A stretch of 36,172 bases of DNA from Oscillospiraceae bacterium (GTDB lineage Bacteria > Bacillota_A > Clostridia > Oscillospirales > Oscillospiraceae), in the NCBI GenBank assembly GCA_902786615.1, contig CADADE010000025.1:1-36172 (forward strand). The letters run 5' to 3'. The notes below the pieces were generated by a model. It was not told where the DNA came from. It searched no databases and saw nothing but the letters and a program-made list of their open reading frames with translations. Of this stretch, positions 7,582-17,024 are shown piece after piece; position 1 is the first letter of the stretch; every line of letters begins with the position of its first letter. The translations under genes were made by a program, and so were the position numbers.

Positions 7582-10500
7582 ATGAAAGGAAAACGAGGTC
7601 TGAGGAGGCTTTTGGGGCTTCTGCTGTGCATGATCACGGTGTTCGCCGTGACCATGCCCGCCGCGGCCTGCGCGCAGGAGACGGAACAGAAGCTCGTGCG
7701 CGTCGGCTGGTATGATTCGTCCTTCTGTTATTGGGACGAGTTCGGAAGGCGCTGCGGCGTCGATGTTGAATATCAGGAAAAAATCTCCGCCTATACGGGC
7801 TGGACCTATGAGTATGTGGAGGACAGCTGGTCAAACCTGTTCCAGATGCTGAAGGACGGGAAGATCGACCTGCTCAGCGACGTCTCCTATAAGCCGGAGA
7901 GGACGGAATTCATGTCCTTTCCCGATCTGCCCATGGGCTCGGAGGCCTATTATATCTACATAGACGCGGAAAACCGGGAGATCACGGCGGATAATCCCGC
8001 CTCCTTCAACGGAAAGCGGATCGGCGTCAACAGGGGCAGCATCCAGGCGGGCTTCCTCAGGGACTGGGCGGAAAGAAACAAGCTGGATATCGATATCGTC
8101 CCGCTGGATGCGAGCGAGGCGGAGTCCCTGGACATGCTCACGCGGGGTGAGATCGACGGCTACACGACCGTCTACTCCTTCGGCTCCGAGCAGAAGATCG
8201 TCCCCGTCGCCAGAGTCGGCGCGTCGGATTATTACTACGCCGTCAACAAGGCCCGGCCGGATCTGCTGGCCGAGCTCAACATGGCGCTGTCCGGAATCCA
8301 GGATGAAGACCCCGATTTCAGACACAGAGTAAGCGAAAACAACAATTACAACACCAATACCAACATCTTCCTGACCCCCGGACAGGAGGATTGGCTCAAG
8401 GCGCACGGCCCGGTCCGCATCGGCTATCGGGACGATTCGCTGCCGTTCTGCGACGCGGACAAGACGACGGGAGAGCTTTCCGGCGCGCTGGGGGATTTCC
8501 TGACGCATGCGGCGAACCATCTGCGGCGCTACGACATTCAGTTCGAGGCGTTTCCCTATGCCTCGACCGAGGCGGCGCTGAACGCGATGAAGGTCGGGGA
8601 GATCGACTGCGTGTTTCCCGTCAACCTGGGCTCCCATGACGCGGCAAAAATGAATGTGCGGGTGACGGCGCCGGTCATGAAGACCGAGATAAACGCCGTG
8701 ATGCGCGCTTCCGATCAGCAGAGTCTTTCGCGCGACAGCAAAATCAGCTTTGCGATTCATGCCGACGATCTGAACATTGAAACCTTCATCATGGAAAAAT
8801 ACCCCGCGTCCGTGCGGAAAAGCTTTTCCGACGGAAAGGCCTGCTTTGGGGCGGTCGCGTCCGGAGACGCCGACTGCATCCTTGTCAGCGCCTACAGAAT
8901 GCCCGCCGCGGAGGAGATCATGACAAAATCGCGTCTCTTCTCCGTGCCGACCGGCGAGACGATGCCCCTCTCCTTCGCGGTAAACAGGGCGGACAGAGAG
9001 CTGTATTTCATCCTCAACAAAACGGCTGTCACGACAGACAGCGATGATATGGACTCGGCGCTGGCCTCCTATATGCAAGCCGAGCAGAAGGCTTCGCTTG
9101 CGCGGGTTTTGAAGGACAACTGGCTTGCCGTCATGCTTGTGATGCTTGCGGTGTTCACGGTCATCGTGATCCTGCTGCTGCAGAAGCTGAAGGCGGAGCG
9201 GACCGCGAACGAGCAGAAGCGCCTGCTGAAGGAGGCGGAGAAAATCGCGGAGCTGAAGCAGACCATCGCTTCGCTCCTGGACAACATGCCCGGCATGAAC
9301 TTCACCAAGGACGCCCAAACCGGCGTGTATCTCGCGTGCAACCGCGATTTTGCGCAGTATGCGCACAAGGAAAAGCCGGAGGATGTGATCGGACTTACCG
9401 CCGATGAAATCTTTGACGCCGAAACCGCCGCCAAGTTCGACGAGGAGGACAGGATCGCCCTTTCCATGGATACGCCGTACATCTTTGTCGAGGATGTTCC
9501 GGACGCCAACGGAAACCGGCACCAGCTCCAGACCACCAAGCTCAAATACACCGACGCCGCGGGCCGTCAGTGCGTGCTTGGCATCTGCCAGGACATGACG
9601 GATATGGTGCGCATCCGGCGCGAGATCGCCACGTCCAAGGAGGCCTATGAGAAGGCCCGGAGAACCGGCGTCATCTATAGCCACATTGCCCAGACGCTCG
9701 CGCGCAGCTACACGGATCTGTACTATGTGAACACGGATACCGAGGAATACATCGAATACCGGACAAACGATGAAGGCAGCGCGCTGACCGAGGCCCGGCG
9801 TGGCTGGCACTTCTTTGAGGAATGCCAGATCGAGGTCAATGAGTATGTCTATCCCGACGACCGCGCCAAGTTCTCGAAGGCGCTGGAGCGCAAAACGCTC
9901 CTCGCGGCGCTGGAGCACAACAATACGTTCATGATGCATTACCGCCTGATTTCGGAGCATGGGCCGACCTACGTCAGCATGAAGGTCTCGCGCATGCAGG
10001 ACGACGAGCGCTACATCATCATCGGCATTGCGGATGTGGATGAAGAGGTGAAGCAGCGCCTCGCGGTGGAACGGGTGAAGGAGGAGCAGCTTGCCTACGC
10101 CCGCCTCAGGGCGCTGGCCGGCGAGTTCCTGAGCGTCTATTCCATCGTCCCGGAGACCGGAGCCTACCGCGAGTACAGCGCGACAAAAAGCTACCAGGAG
10201 CTGGCCAGTCCAAGGGAGGGGACGGATTTCTTCACCGATTCCAGGGAGCAGATCCGCATCGTGATCCATCCGGAGGATCAGAAACGCCTCCTGGATGTGC
10301 TGACAAAGGAAAACGTACTCGCGGAAATCAAACGTCACGGTATCTTTTCTATCAGCTATCGCCTCATGCTGGAGGGGAAGCCGCGCTATGTGCAGCTCCG
10401 GGCAGCCGTCGTCCGGGAAAAGGAGGGCGAGCGCCTGGTCGTCGGCGTCAGCGATATCGACGCGCATGTCCGGCAGGAGGAGGAATATGAGAGACGCCTC

Positions 10501-10989
10501 GCACAGGTACAGCGGGAAGCAAACCTGGACGTGCTGACAGGCGTCAAGAACAGACATGCTTACCTCAAAACGGAAGAACGGCTGGATTCCCAGATCGCGG
10601 AGCACCGCGTGTCGGACTTTGCCATCGTGATCCTGGATGTGAACGATTTGAAAAAGGTCAACGATACAGCCGGACACAAGGCGGGGGACCAGTACCTGCG
10701 GGACGCCTGCCGCATCATCTGCGGCATTTTCAAGCGCAGCCCCGTCTTCCGCATCGGCGGGGACGAATTTGTCGCCGTTATTCAGGGCGCGGATTATGAG
10801 TGCATCGAAGAGCTGATGGGAAAAATGAAGGATCACAACACCAAAGCGCTTCGTACAGGCGGGATCGTCATTGCCTGCGGCATGTCAAAATACGAAGGCG
10901 ACGCCGGCGTGGCGCTCGTGTTCGACCGCGCGGACCAGAAAATGTATGAGAACAAGAGCGACCTGAAGGAAAAACGTGTTGTCAGCTGA
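7582..10989 (+). CDS. Dual solute-binding-domain, PAS-linked diguanylate cyclase
   Basis: A 1135-aa membrane sensor predicted to make c-di-GMP from GTP. A signal/anchor segment (8-32) leads to two extracellular SBP_bac_3-like domains (about 38-255, starting VRVGWYDSS; and 276-495, starting VRIGYRDDSLPFC). One membrane span follows (514-534, LAVMLVMLAVFTVIVILLL), then a coiled linker. The inside has a PAS domain (about 562-680), two homologous PAS-like modules (about 699-830 and 839-965; each with a YRL...YV strand pair and a closing IIIGIADVD-type strand) and a GGDEF domain (about 974-1130). The catalytic motif RIGGDEF (1059-1063) is intact. The RxxD inhibitory site before it is absent. First gene of the operon; GGGGGG lies 11 nt before ATG 7582. 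The ligand is unknown. Confidence 0.88.
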   Translation: MKGKRGLRRLLGLLLCMITVFAVTMPAAACAQETEQKLVRVGWYDSSFCYWDEFGRRCGVDVEYQEKISAYTGWTYEYVEDSWSNLFQMLKDGKIDLLSDVSYKPERTEFMSFPDLPMGSEAYYIYIDAENREITADNPASFNGKRIGVNRGSIQAGFLRDWAERNKLDIDIVPLDASEAESLDMLTRGEIDGYTTVYSFGSEQKIVPVARVGASDYYYAVNKARPDLLAELNMALSGIQDEDPDFRHRVSENNNYNTNTNIFLTPGQEDWLKAHGPVRIGYRDDSLPFCDADKTTGELSGALGDFLTHAANHLRRYDIQFEAFPYASTEAALNAMKVGEIDCVFPVNLGSHDAAKMNVRVTAPVMKTEINAVMRASDQQSLSRDSKISFAIHADDLNIETFIMEKYPASVRKSFSDGKACFGAVASGDADCILVSAYRMPAAEEIMTKSRLFSVPTGETMPLSFAVNRADRELYFILNKTAVTTDSDDMDSALASYMQAEQKASLARVLKDNWLAVMLVMLAVFTVIVILLLQKLKAERTANEQKRLLKEAEKIAELKQTIASLLDNMPGMNFTKDAQTGVYLACNRDFAQYAHKEKPEDVIGLTADEIFDAETAAKFDEEDRIALSMDTPYIFVEDVPDANGNRHQLQTTKLKYTDAAGRQCVLGICQDMTDMVRIRREIATSKEAYEKARRTGVIYSHIAQTLARSYTDLYYVNTDTEEYIEYRTNDEGSALTEARRGWHFFEECQIEVNEYVYPDDRAKFSKALERKTLLAALEHNNTFMMHYRLISEHGPTYVSMKVSRMQDDERYIIIGIADVDEEVKQRLAVERVKEEQLAYARLRALAGEFLSVYSIVPETGAYREYSATKSYQELASPREGTDFFTDSREQIRIVIHPEDQKRLLDVLTKENVLAEIKRHGIFSISYRLMLEGKPRYVQLRAAVVREKEGERLVVGVSDIDAHVRQEEEYERRLAQVQREANLDVLTGVKNRHAYLKTEERLDSQIAEHRVSDFAIVILDVNDLKKVNDTAGHKAGDQYLRDACRIICGIFKRSPVFRIGGDEFVAVIQGADYECIEELMGKMKDHNTKALRTGGIVIACGMSKYEGDAGVALVFDRADQKMYENKSDLKEKRVVS

Positions 10990-11002
10990 AAGGCAGAGGC
11001 TC

Positions 11003-11052
11003 CCGTTCCGGGCGGCCGGCGCAGCTTCTGACATCGCGCCGACCCGGAACGG
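11003..11052 (+). other. Intergenic hairpin within the c-di-GMP operon
   Basis: CCGTTCCGGG (11003-11012) pairs perfectly with CCCGGAACGG (11043-11052), and GC-rich inner sequence (CCGGCGC / GCGCCG) extends the pairing. No T-run follows. It could act as an RNA stability or processing structure separating the first gene from the rest, or as a leaky terminator. Confidence 0.5.
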
Positions 11053-11097
11053 CTGAAAACCGGAGAACGCAGAGAGCTTGAAGGGGTGAGCAGGGAA

Positions 11098-14031
11098 ATG
11101 GGTTCAGGAAACACTGGATTTTATCGCATGCGAAAGGCTGTTGTGTTACTGATTCTTGTTGCGGCGGTATTTTCCGCGTGGACGCCTTTCGACGTTCATG
11201 CGCAGAAAAGCAGAAAGACCGTGCGCGTCGGATGGTACGAGTCTGCCTTCCACCATACGGATCAGTTCGGGAGACGCTCCGGCTACGGGTACGAATATCA
11301 GCAGCGGATCGCCACCTTTACCGGCTGGGACTATGAATATGTGGAGGGCAGCTGGTCCGAGCTTCTGGAAATGCTGATGGCGGGCGAGATCGACCTGCTC
11401 AGCGACGTGTCCTATACCGAAGCGCGCGCGGAGAAGATCCTCTATTCGGCTCTGCGCATGGGCTCGGAGGATTACCATGTCTTTATCTCTCCCGACAATA
11501 CGCAGATCAGGCCGGATGATTTTTCCACGCTTGACGGAAAGCTTGTCGGCGTCAACAAAAACAGCATACAGGAGCAGCTTTTTGTTCAGTGGGCGAAGGA
11601 TTATGACGTTCACCCCGAAGTCATGGAGCTGACGGGCAAAACGCCGGAGCTGCTGGACATGCTCAAACGCGGCGAGATCGACGCGCTTGTGACGCTGGAT
11701 ACCTACGGAAACTCCGCCGATGTGCTGCCCATCTGCAAGGTGGGCTTTGCGGAGTCCTTCTTCGGCGTGAACAAAAACCGGCCCGACATCAAGCGCGAGC
11801 TGGACGCCGCCATGAACCGCATCATGGAGGACAACCGGAATTTCAACGAGGAAATGACGGCAAAGTTCCACAAGGCCAGCGGACTCACCGGCTTTCTGAC
11901 GCAGGATGAGCTGGCCTGGTTCCAGGCGCACGGCACGATCCGCGTGGGGTATATGACGGACTATCTCCCGTTTTGCGGCCTGAATGAGCAGACACAGGCG
12001 ATCGAGGGCGCGCTGTCGGATATCCTGGCCTTTGCGAAAACCTGCGAAAAGAATGCGGTTTTGAGCTTTGAAACCCATGGCTATCCCTCTACGGAGGAGG
12101 GGGTGCAGGCGCTTTTGCGCGGGGAGATCGACTGCCTGTTCCCGGTCAACCTCAGCTCCTACGACGGGGAACAGCTTGGCGTAATCATAACAGACCCATA
12201 TGTTTCCACGGAGCTGTACGCGGCGGTACGCACGGCGGACCGGCAGGGAATATCGCCGGAGCAGCCCATGACGGTCGCGCTCACCCGCGGCAATCTGGAC
12301 TTTGAGACCTTCCTGAAGGATTATTTCCCCGACTGGAAGATCCGGTATTATGACGAAAGAGAGGCCGGCTTCAAGGCCGTTTCCGCGGGCGAGGCAGACT
12401 GCGTGCTGATCAACAATTATCGTCTCAACCGTGTGAAGGAGCTGTGCGAGGGATACGGCCTTTCTCCGCTTGCAACCGGACGCAATGCGGACTTTTCCTT
12501 TGCCGTAAGGCGGGACGACGACTGCCTGTATTCCATTCTCAACAAAATCAGCCGTCTCATCCCGGCGTCGTTGATCCAATCTTCCCTTACGGCCAATTCC
12601 TATTTTGCCGAGCGCGTGTCCGTCGCCCGCTTTCTGCGGGACAATGCGGGCGTCGTGTTTATCACCGTGTCGGCGCTCTCGCTCTTTATCATCGGGCTTC
12701 TTCTGCGAATCATACGCACAGAACGCAGAGAGAACCAGGAGCGAAAGCTCATCTCCGCTGTCGAGACGGACGCCCTGACGGGGCTTTATAACCGAAACTT
12801 CTTCTTTGAATATGCCAGCCGCCTGTATCAGAGCGATCCGACACGCAAGGCGGACGCGGTCGTCATGAACATCGAACAGTTCCACACCATCAACGAGCTG
12901 CACGGCAGGGACTACGGCGACCGGGTGCTCAAAGCCTTCGGCGAAGAGATACGCCGCTTCTTGAGCCAGACGAAGGGGATCGGCGGGCGCTTTGAGGGGG
13001 ACCGTTTTGATATTTACTGTGTGCCGCAGGATAATTACCGCGCGCTGCTGCACCGTTTTCAGGATGAACTGAGAAAGCGCTTTCCCAATGCCAATATTCG
13101 CCTCAGGATGGGCGTCGCGCCCTGGCAGGAGGGGATCGAGCCGATGCGCCTGTTTGACCGGGCAAGGACGGCCAGCAACGCTGTGCGCGCAACCGAAAGG
13201 CATCTCATGATCTACGACAAGAAGATGCGCATTCGGGAGGAACTGAGCCAGCGCCTGCTCAATGACTTCGGGCGCGCGCTGGAGGAGCGGGAGTTCAAGG
13301 TCTATTATCAGCCCAAGTATGATATTCAAAGCGAGCCGCCCGTTTTCAGAAGCGCGGAGGCGCTGATCCGCTGGCAGCATCCCGAGCTCGGCATGATCGC
13401 GCCCGGCGATTTCATCCCCCTGTTTGAGGCCAACGGACAGATCAGCGAGATCGACAAATACGTGTGGCGTGAGACGATCCGCCAGATCGCCGAGTGGCGG
13501 GAGCGGTACGGGATCACGATCCCCGTATCAGTGAATCTCTCCCGTGTGGATGCGCTGGACCCCACGCTGGAGCAAACGCTGGACGATATGATGAACGCCT
13601 TCTCCCTGCACCCGCAGTACCTCCATCTGGAGGTGACGGAGTCCGCCTATACCGAGGACGCCGAGCAGCTCGGAAGCGTTATTCAGCGGCTGCGGGCCAA
13701 GGGCTATAGAATCGAGATGGATGATTTCGGCTCCGGCTACTCTTCGCTGAATATGCTCTCCTCCGTTCCGATCGACGTTCTGAAAATGGATATGGCCTTC
13801 GTGAAGAATATCGAGCAGAACGAAAAGGATATCCAGCTGGTAGAGCTGATCCTCAACATAGGCAATAAACTGAAAATCCCGGTCGTCGCGGAGGGCGTGG
13901 AAACCAGAACCCAGGTGCAGCTCCTGAAAAAAATGGGCTGCGACCTTGTGCAGGGCTACTATTTCGCCCGGCCCCTTCCGGCAGACGATTTCGAAGCGCG
14001 TATCATAAAAAACGAGCTTACCGCAAAATAG
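11098..14031 (+). CDS. Dual solute-binding-domain GGDEF-EAL protein, predicted c-di-GMP phosphodiesterase (paralog A)
   Basis: About 977 aa. A signal/anchor segment (about 11-33) precedes two extracellular SBP_bac_3-like domains (from TVRVGWYESAF, and from TIRVGYMTDYLPFC). A membrane span lies at about 519-539, then GGDEF and EAL domains. The GGDEF site reads EGDRF (633-637), so cyclase activity is unlikely; the domain may bind GTP allosterically. The EAL domain keeps its catalytic set: E754-A-L, VNLSR, LEVTES, D875-D876 in MDDFGSGYSSL, LKMD, E932 in AEGVET, and QGYYF. It should therefore hydrolyse c-di-GMP to pGpG. ATG 11098 is preferred (AAGGGG 11 nt upstream); GTG 11086 overlaps that site. 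It lies 108 bp after the first operon gene. Confidence 0.88.
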   Translation: MGSGNTGFYRMRKAVVLLILVAAVFSAWTPFDVHAQKSRKTVRVGWYESAFHHTDQFGRRSGYGYEYQQRIATFTGWDYEYVEGSWSELLEMLMAGEIDLLSDVSYTEARAEKILYSALRMGSEDYHVFISPDNTQIRPDDFSTLDGKLVGVNKNSIQEQLFVQWAKDYDVHPEVMELTGKTPELLDMLKRGEIDALVTLDTYGNSADVLPICKVGFAESFFGVNKNRPDIKRELDAAMNRIMEDNRNFNEEMTAKFHKASGLTGFLTQDELAWFQAHGTIRVGYMTDYLPFCGLNEQTQAIEGALSDILAFAKTCEKNAVLSFETHGYPSTEEGVQALLRGEIDCLFPVNLSSYDGEQLGVIITDPYVSTELYAAVRTADRQGISPEQPMTVALTRGNLDFETFLKDYFPDWKIRYYDEREAGFKAVSAGEADCVLINNYRLNRVKELCEGYGLSPLATGRNADFSFAVRRDDDCLYSILNKISRLIPASLIQSSLTANSYFAERVSVARFLRDNAGVVFITVSALSLFIIGLLLRIIRTERRENQERKLISAVETDALTGLYNRNFFFEYASRLYQSDPTRKADAVVMNIEQFHTINELHGRDYGDRVLKAFGEEIRRFLSQTKGIGGRFEGDRFDIYCVPQDNYRALLHRFQDELRKRFPNANIRLRMGVAPWQEGIEPMRLFDRARTASNAVRATERHLMIYDKKMRIREELSQRLLNDFGRALEEREFKVYYQPKYDIQSEPPVFRSAEALIRWQHPELGMIAPGDFIPLFEANGQISEIDKYVWRETIRQIAEWRERYGITIPVSVNLSRVDALDPTLEQTLDDMMNAFSLHPQYLHLEVTESAYTEDAEQLGSVIQRLRAKGYRIEMDDFGSGYSSLNMLSSVPIDVLKMDMAFVKNIEQNEKDIQLVELILNIGNKLKIPVVAEGVETRTQVQLLKKMGCDLVQGYYFARPLPADDFEARIIKNELTAK

Positions 14032-14070
14032 AGAGATAAAACAGCCAAAACCTGAACAGCGGAGGAAAGG

Positions 14071-17019
14071 TTGAAAATGATGCGTAACACAGTCCGATCT
14101 GAGCTTATGAAACGACTTGCGGCGCTGCTGCTCTGTTTTCTTCTTGGCGTATCCGTTTTGCCTGTGAGCGCTGCTCTGGCAGCCGACACGCAGAAGATCG
14201 TACGTGTCGGCTGGTATGATTCTTCCTATAATAACATTGACTCGTTCGGACGGCGCTCCGGCTATGCCTACGAGTACCAGCTGAAAATCGCGGCTTTTAC
14301 CGGCTGGTCGTATGAGTATGTGACCGGAAGCTGGTCGGAGCTTTTGAGCATGCTGATCAAAGGCGATATCGACCTGATGAGCGACGTCTCCTATACCCCG
14401 GAGCGCGCGGAAAAGATGCTGTTCCCGGAGCTGCCCATGGGGGCGGAGGAATACTATCTTTTTGTTTCCCCCCATAACCGCAGGATCAGCTCGGCGGATA
14501 TCTCCACGCTCAACGGGAAGCGGATCGGCGTGAACAAGGACAGCATACAGGCGGTCTTCTATCAGGAGTGGGCGAAGCGAAACGGCGTCGAGGCGGAGCT
14601 TGTCGAGCTGACAAACTCCGAGGACAAATCGCTGAGCATGCTGGAGACCGGCGAGCTGGACGCCTATGTCACCGTCGATTCCTTTACGGACCCGAGCCGT
14701 GCGGTGCCGGTGGCCAAGGTCGGCTCCTCCGATTTCTTCTTTGCCGTCAACAAAACCCGGCCCGATCTGCTGAAGGATCTGAACGGCGCGTTGAGCCGCA
14801 TTCAGGACGAAAACCGCTACTTTAATCAGCAGATGTTTGAACGATACATGAAAACAGCCGGGGCCAACGCCTTCCTCACGGCGGATGAGCAGAGCTGGCT
14901 TGAGGAGCACGGAACGATCCGGGTGGGCTATCAGGACAATTATCTGGCCTTCTGCGCCGCGGATAAGACGAGCGGGGAGCTGACAGGCGCCATGAAGGAT
15001 TATCTGGCCATCGCCTCCGACTGTCTGGAAAACGCGCGCCTTTCCTTCTCGGCCAAGGCTTACCCCACCATGGAGGACGCCGTCAGGGCGATGAAAAACG
15101 GGGAGGTAGACTGCGTTTTCCCGGCCAACCTCAGCGGATACGACGGGGAAAAGCTCGGCATCGTCATGACGCCGCCCCTGATCCGCACGGATATCTACGC
15201 GGTGGTGCGCGAGTCGGACCTGAACACCTTCACCAACAGAGAGCATGTGATCGTAGCCGTAAACGAAGGAAATCCAAATTACGATACCTTCCTGCTTGAC
15301 CATTACCCGAACTGGCAAAGGGTGTACTATACCAGCACCGCGGACTGCCTGAAAGCGGTGTCCGAGCGGGTGGCGGACTGCGTTCTGATCAGCAGTTATC
15401 GCTATAACAATATATACAGACAATGTGAAAAGAATCATCTGACAACGCTGCCCACCGGCCTGGAGATGGATTACTGCCTCACGGTCGGCAGGGGCGAAAA
15501 GGAGCTGTATTCCATCCTGACAAAGATGGTCAGCCTGGTCCCGACCACCACCTTCAACTCGGCGTTGTCCTACTATATTACAGAGGACGCAAAGCTCAGC
15601 CTGGGCGAATTGATCGAGGACAATCTGACCGGCGTCATGACCGGCATTTCCGTTGTGGTGCTCGCGATCCTGCTTCTGCTGCTGCGGAGCGTGCGGGCGG
15701 AGAAGAGGGCAAAGCAGCTCATTTCCGCGACGGAGACGGACAGCCTGAGCGGCCTGTACAACCGGGACTATTTCTTCCAGTACGCAAACCGCATCTTTCA
15801 TGAACACCCCGATCAGCCGATGGACGCCATCGTCCTGAATATCGAGCAGTTTCATTCCATCAACGCGCTCAACGGCAGAGACTTCGGCGATCAGATCCTC
15901 CGCGTTCTCGGCAGCGAGCTGCACACGATAGCGGACGAAGCCGGCGGGATCGCGGGCAGGTTCGGGGCGGATCGCTTTGACTGCTACTGCCGTCATATGG
16001 AGGATTACCGGGCGGTATTTGACCGTCTGCAGAGCAAGGTGGACGCCATGTCGCCGAACGCCAGCGTGTTTTTGCGTATGGGCGTGGCACAGTGGCAGCC
16101 GGGCGTCGAGCCCGTCCAGCTTTTCGACAGGGCAAGGATCGCGTGCACACAGGCGCGCGGACACTTCAAGGAGCATCTGATCGTCTTTGATGAGAAGGTG
16201 CGTGAGCGCGAGCTGCTTGACCAGCGCCTGCTCAGCGATCTGCGCCGCGCCCTGGATAATTACGAGCTTGAGGTTCACTATCAGCCCAAATTTGACGTCG
16301 GGGCCGAACCGCCGAAACTTGTGAGCGCGGAGGCGCTGGTGCGCTGGCGGCACCCCGAGCTCGGCATGATCACGCCGGACGTCTTTATCCCGCTTTTTGA
16401 GCGCTGCGGAAAGATCAGCGAGGTCGACAAATATGTCTGGTCTCAGGCGGCGAGGCAGATTGCCCGCTGGCAGGCCCGCTTCGGGAGGACGATCCCCATC
16501 TCGGTCAATCTGTCGCGCGTGGATGTGTTCGACCCGGCACTGGAAAAGAACCTGGAGGATATCGTCCGCCAGAATGGGCTGGAGCGTGACGCGCTGAAGC
16601 TTGAGCTCACGGAGTCGGCCTATACGGAAAACGCGGAACAGGTGATCCGGGTCGTGGAGGGCCTGCGCGATAAAGGCTACACGGTGGAGATGGACGACTT
16701 CGGCACGGGCTATTCCTCACTGAACATGCTCTCTGCCATGCCGGTGGACGTGCTCAAGATGGACAGGACCTTTATCCGGAACATGGAGAATAATGAGCGG
16801 GACGTTCAGCTGGTGGCGCTGATCCTCGGCATCGCAAAGAACCTGAAAATCCCGGTCATTGCCGAGGGCGTGGAGACGGAGACCCAGCTTCAGATCCTGA
16901 AAAATCTGGGCTGCACGCTTGTGCAGGGATATTATCTTTCCCGTCCGCTGCACCCCGCCGAGTTTGAAACGGAGCTTCTCAACAATTCGGAGCTCAAAGC
17001 GAGATATAATCAGAGGTGA
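14071..17019 (+). CDS. Dual solute-binding-domain GGDEF-EAL protein, predicted c-di-GMP phosphodiesterase (paralog B)
   Basis: 982 aa if TTG 14071 is used (GGAGG 5 nt upstream); ATG 14077 is an almost equal choice. The architecture is the same as the previous gene and collinear residue for residue: signal segment, two SBP_bac_3-like domains (VRVGWYDSSYNNID..., then IRVGYQDNYLAFC), a membrane span near 525-547, GGDEF, EAL. The GGDEF site is GADRF (632-636), so it is inactive by motif. The EAL residues are intact: E754, VNLSR, LELTES, D875-D876 (MDDFGTGYSSL), LKMD and E932 (AEGVET). It is the closest paralog of the preceding gene, presumably a tandem duplicate. The gap to the previous gene is 39 bp. 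Confidence 0.88.
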   Translation: MKMMRNTVRSELMKRLAALLLCFLLGVSVLPVSAALAADTQKIVRVGWYDSSYNNIDSFGRRSGYAYEYQLKIAAFTGWSYEYVTGSWSELLSMLIKGDIDLMSDVSYTPERAEKMLFPELPMGAEEYYLFVSPHNRRISSADISTLNGKRIGVNKDSIQAVFYQEWAKRNGVEAELVELTNSEDKSLSMLETGELDAYVTVDSFTDPSRAVPVAKVGSSDFFFAVNKTRPDLLKDLNGALSRIQDENRYFNQQMFERYMKTAGANAFLTADEQSWLEEHGTIRVGYQDNYLAFCAADKTSGELTGAMKDYLAIASDCLENARLSFSAKAYPTMEDAVRAMKNGEVDCVFPANLSGYDGEKLGIVMTPPLIRTDIYAVVRESDLNTFTNREHVIVAVNEGNPNYDTFLLDHYPNWQRVYYTSTADCLKAVSERVADCVLISSYRYNNIYRQCEKNHLTTLPTGLEMDYCLTVGRGEKELYSILTKMVSLVPTTTFNSALSYYITEDAKLSLGELIEDNLTGVMTGISVVVLAILLLLLRSVRAEKRAKQLISATETDSLSGLYNRDYFFQYANRIFHEHPDQPMDAIVLNIEQFHSINALNGRDFGDQILRVLGSELHTIADEAGGIAGRFGADRFDCYCRHMEDYRAVFDRLQSKVDAMSPNASVFLRMGVAQWQPGVEPVQLFDRARIACTQARGHFKEHLIVFDEKVRERELLDQRLLSDLRRALDNYELEVHYQPKFDVGAEPPKLVSAEALVRWRHPELGMITPDVFIPLFERCGKISEVDKYVWSQAARQIARWQARFGRTIPISVNLSRVDVFDPALEKNLEDIVRQNGLERDALKLELTESAYTENAEQVIRVVEGLRDKGYTVEMDDFGTGYSSLNMLSAMPVDVLKMDRTFIRNMENNERDVQLVALILGIAKNLKIPVIAEGVETETQLQILKNLGCTLVQGYYLSRPLHPAEFETELLNNSELKARYNQR

Positions 17020-17024
17020 CGCGA

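Noticed and set aside
7831..10836. 1001-aa open frame on the minus strand, and similar long antisense frames at 13528-16353, 11146-13380 and 5218-6933
   Set aside because: They mirror the third-codon-position bias of the GC-rich plus-strand genes, have no ribosome binding sites and show no domain pattern.
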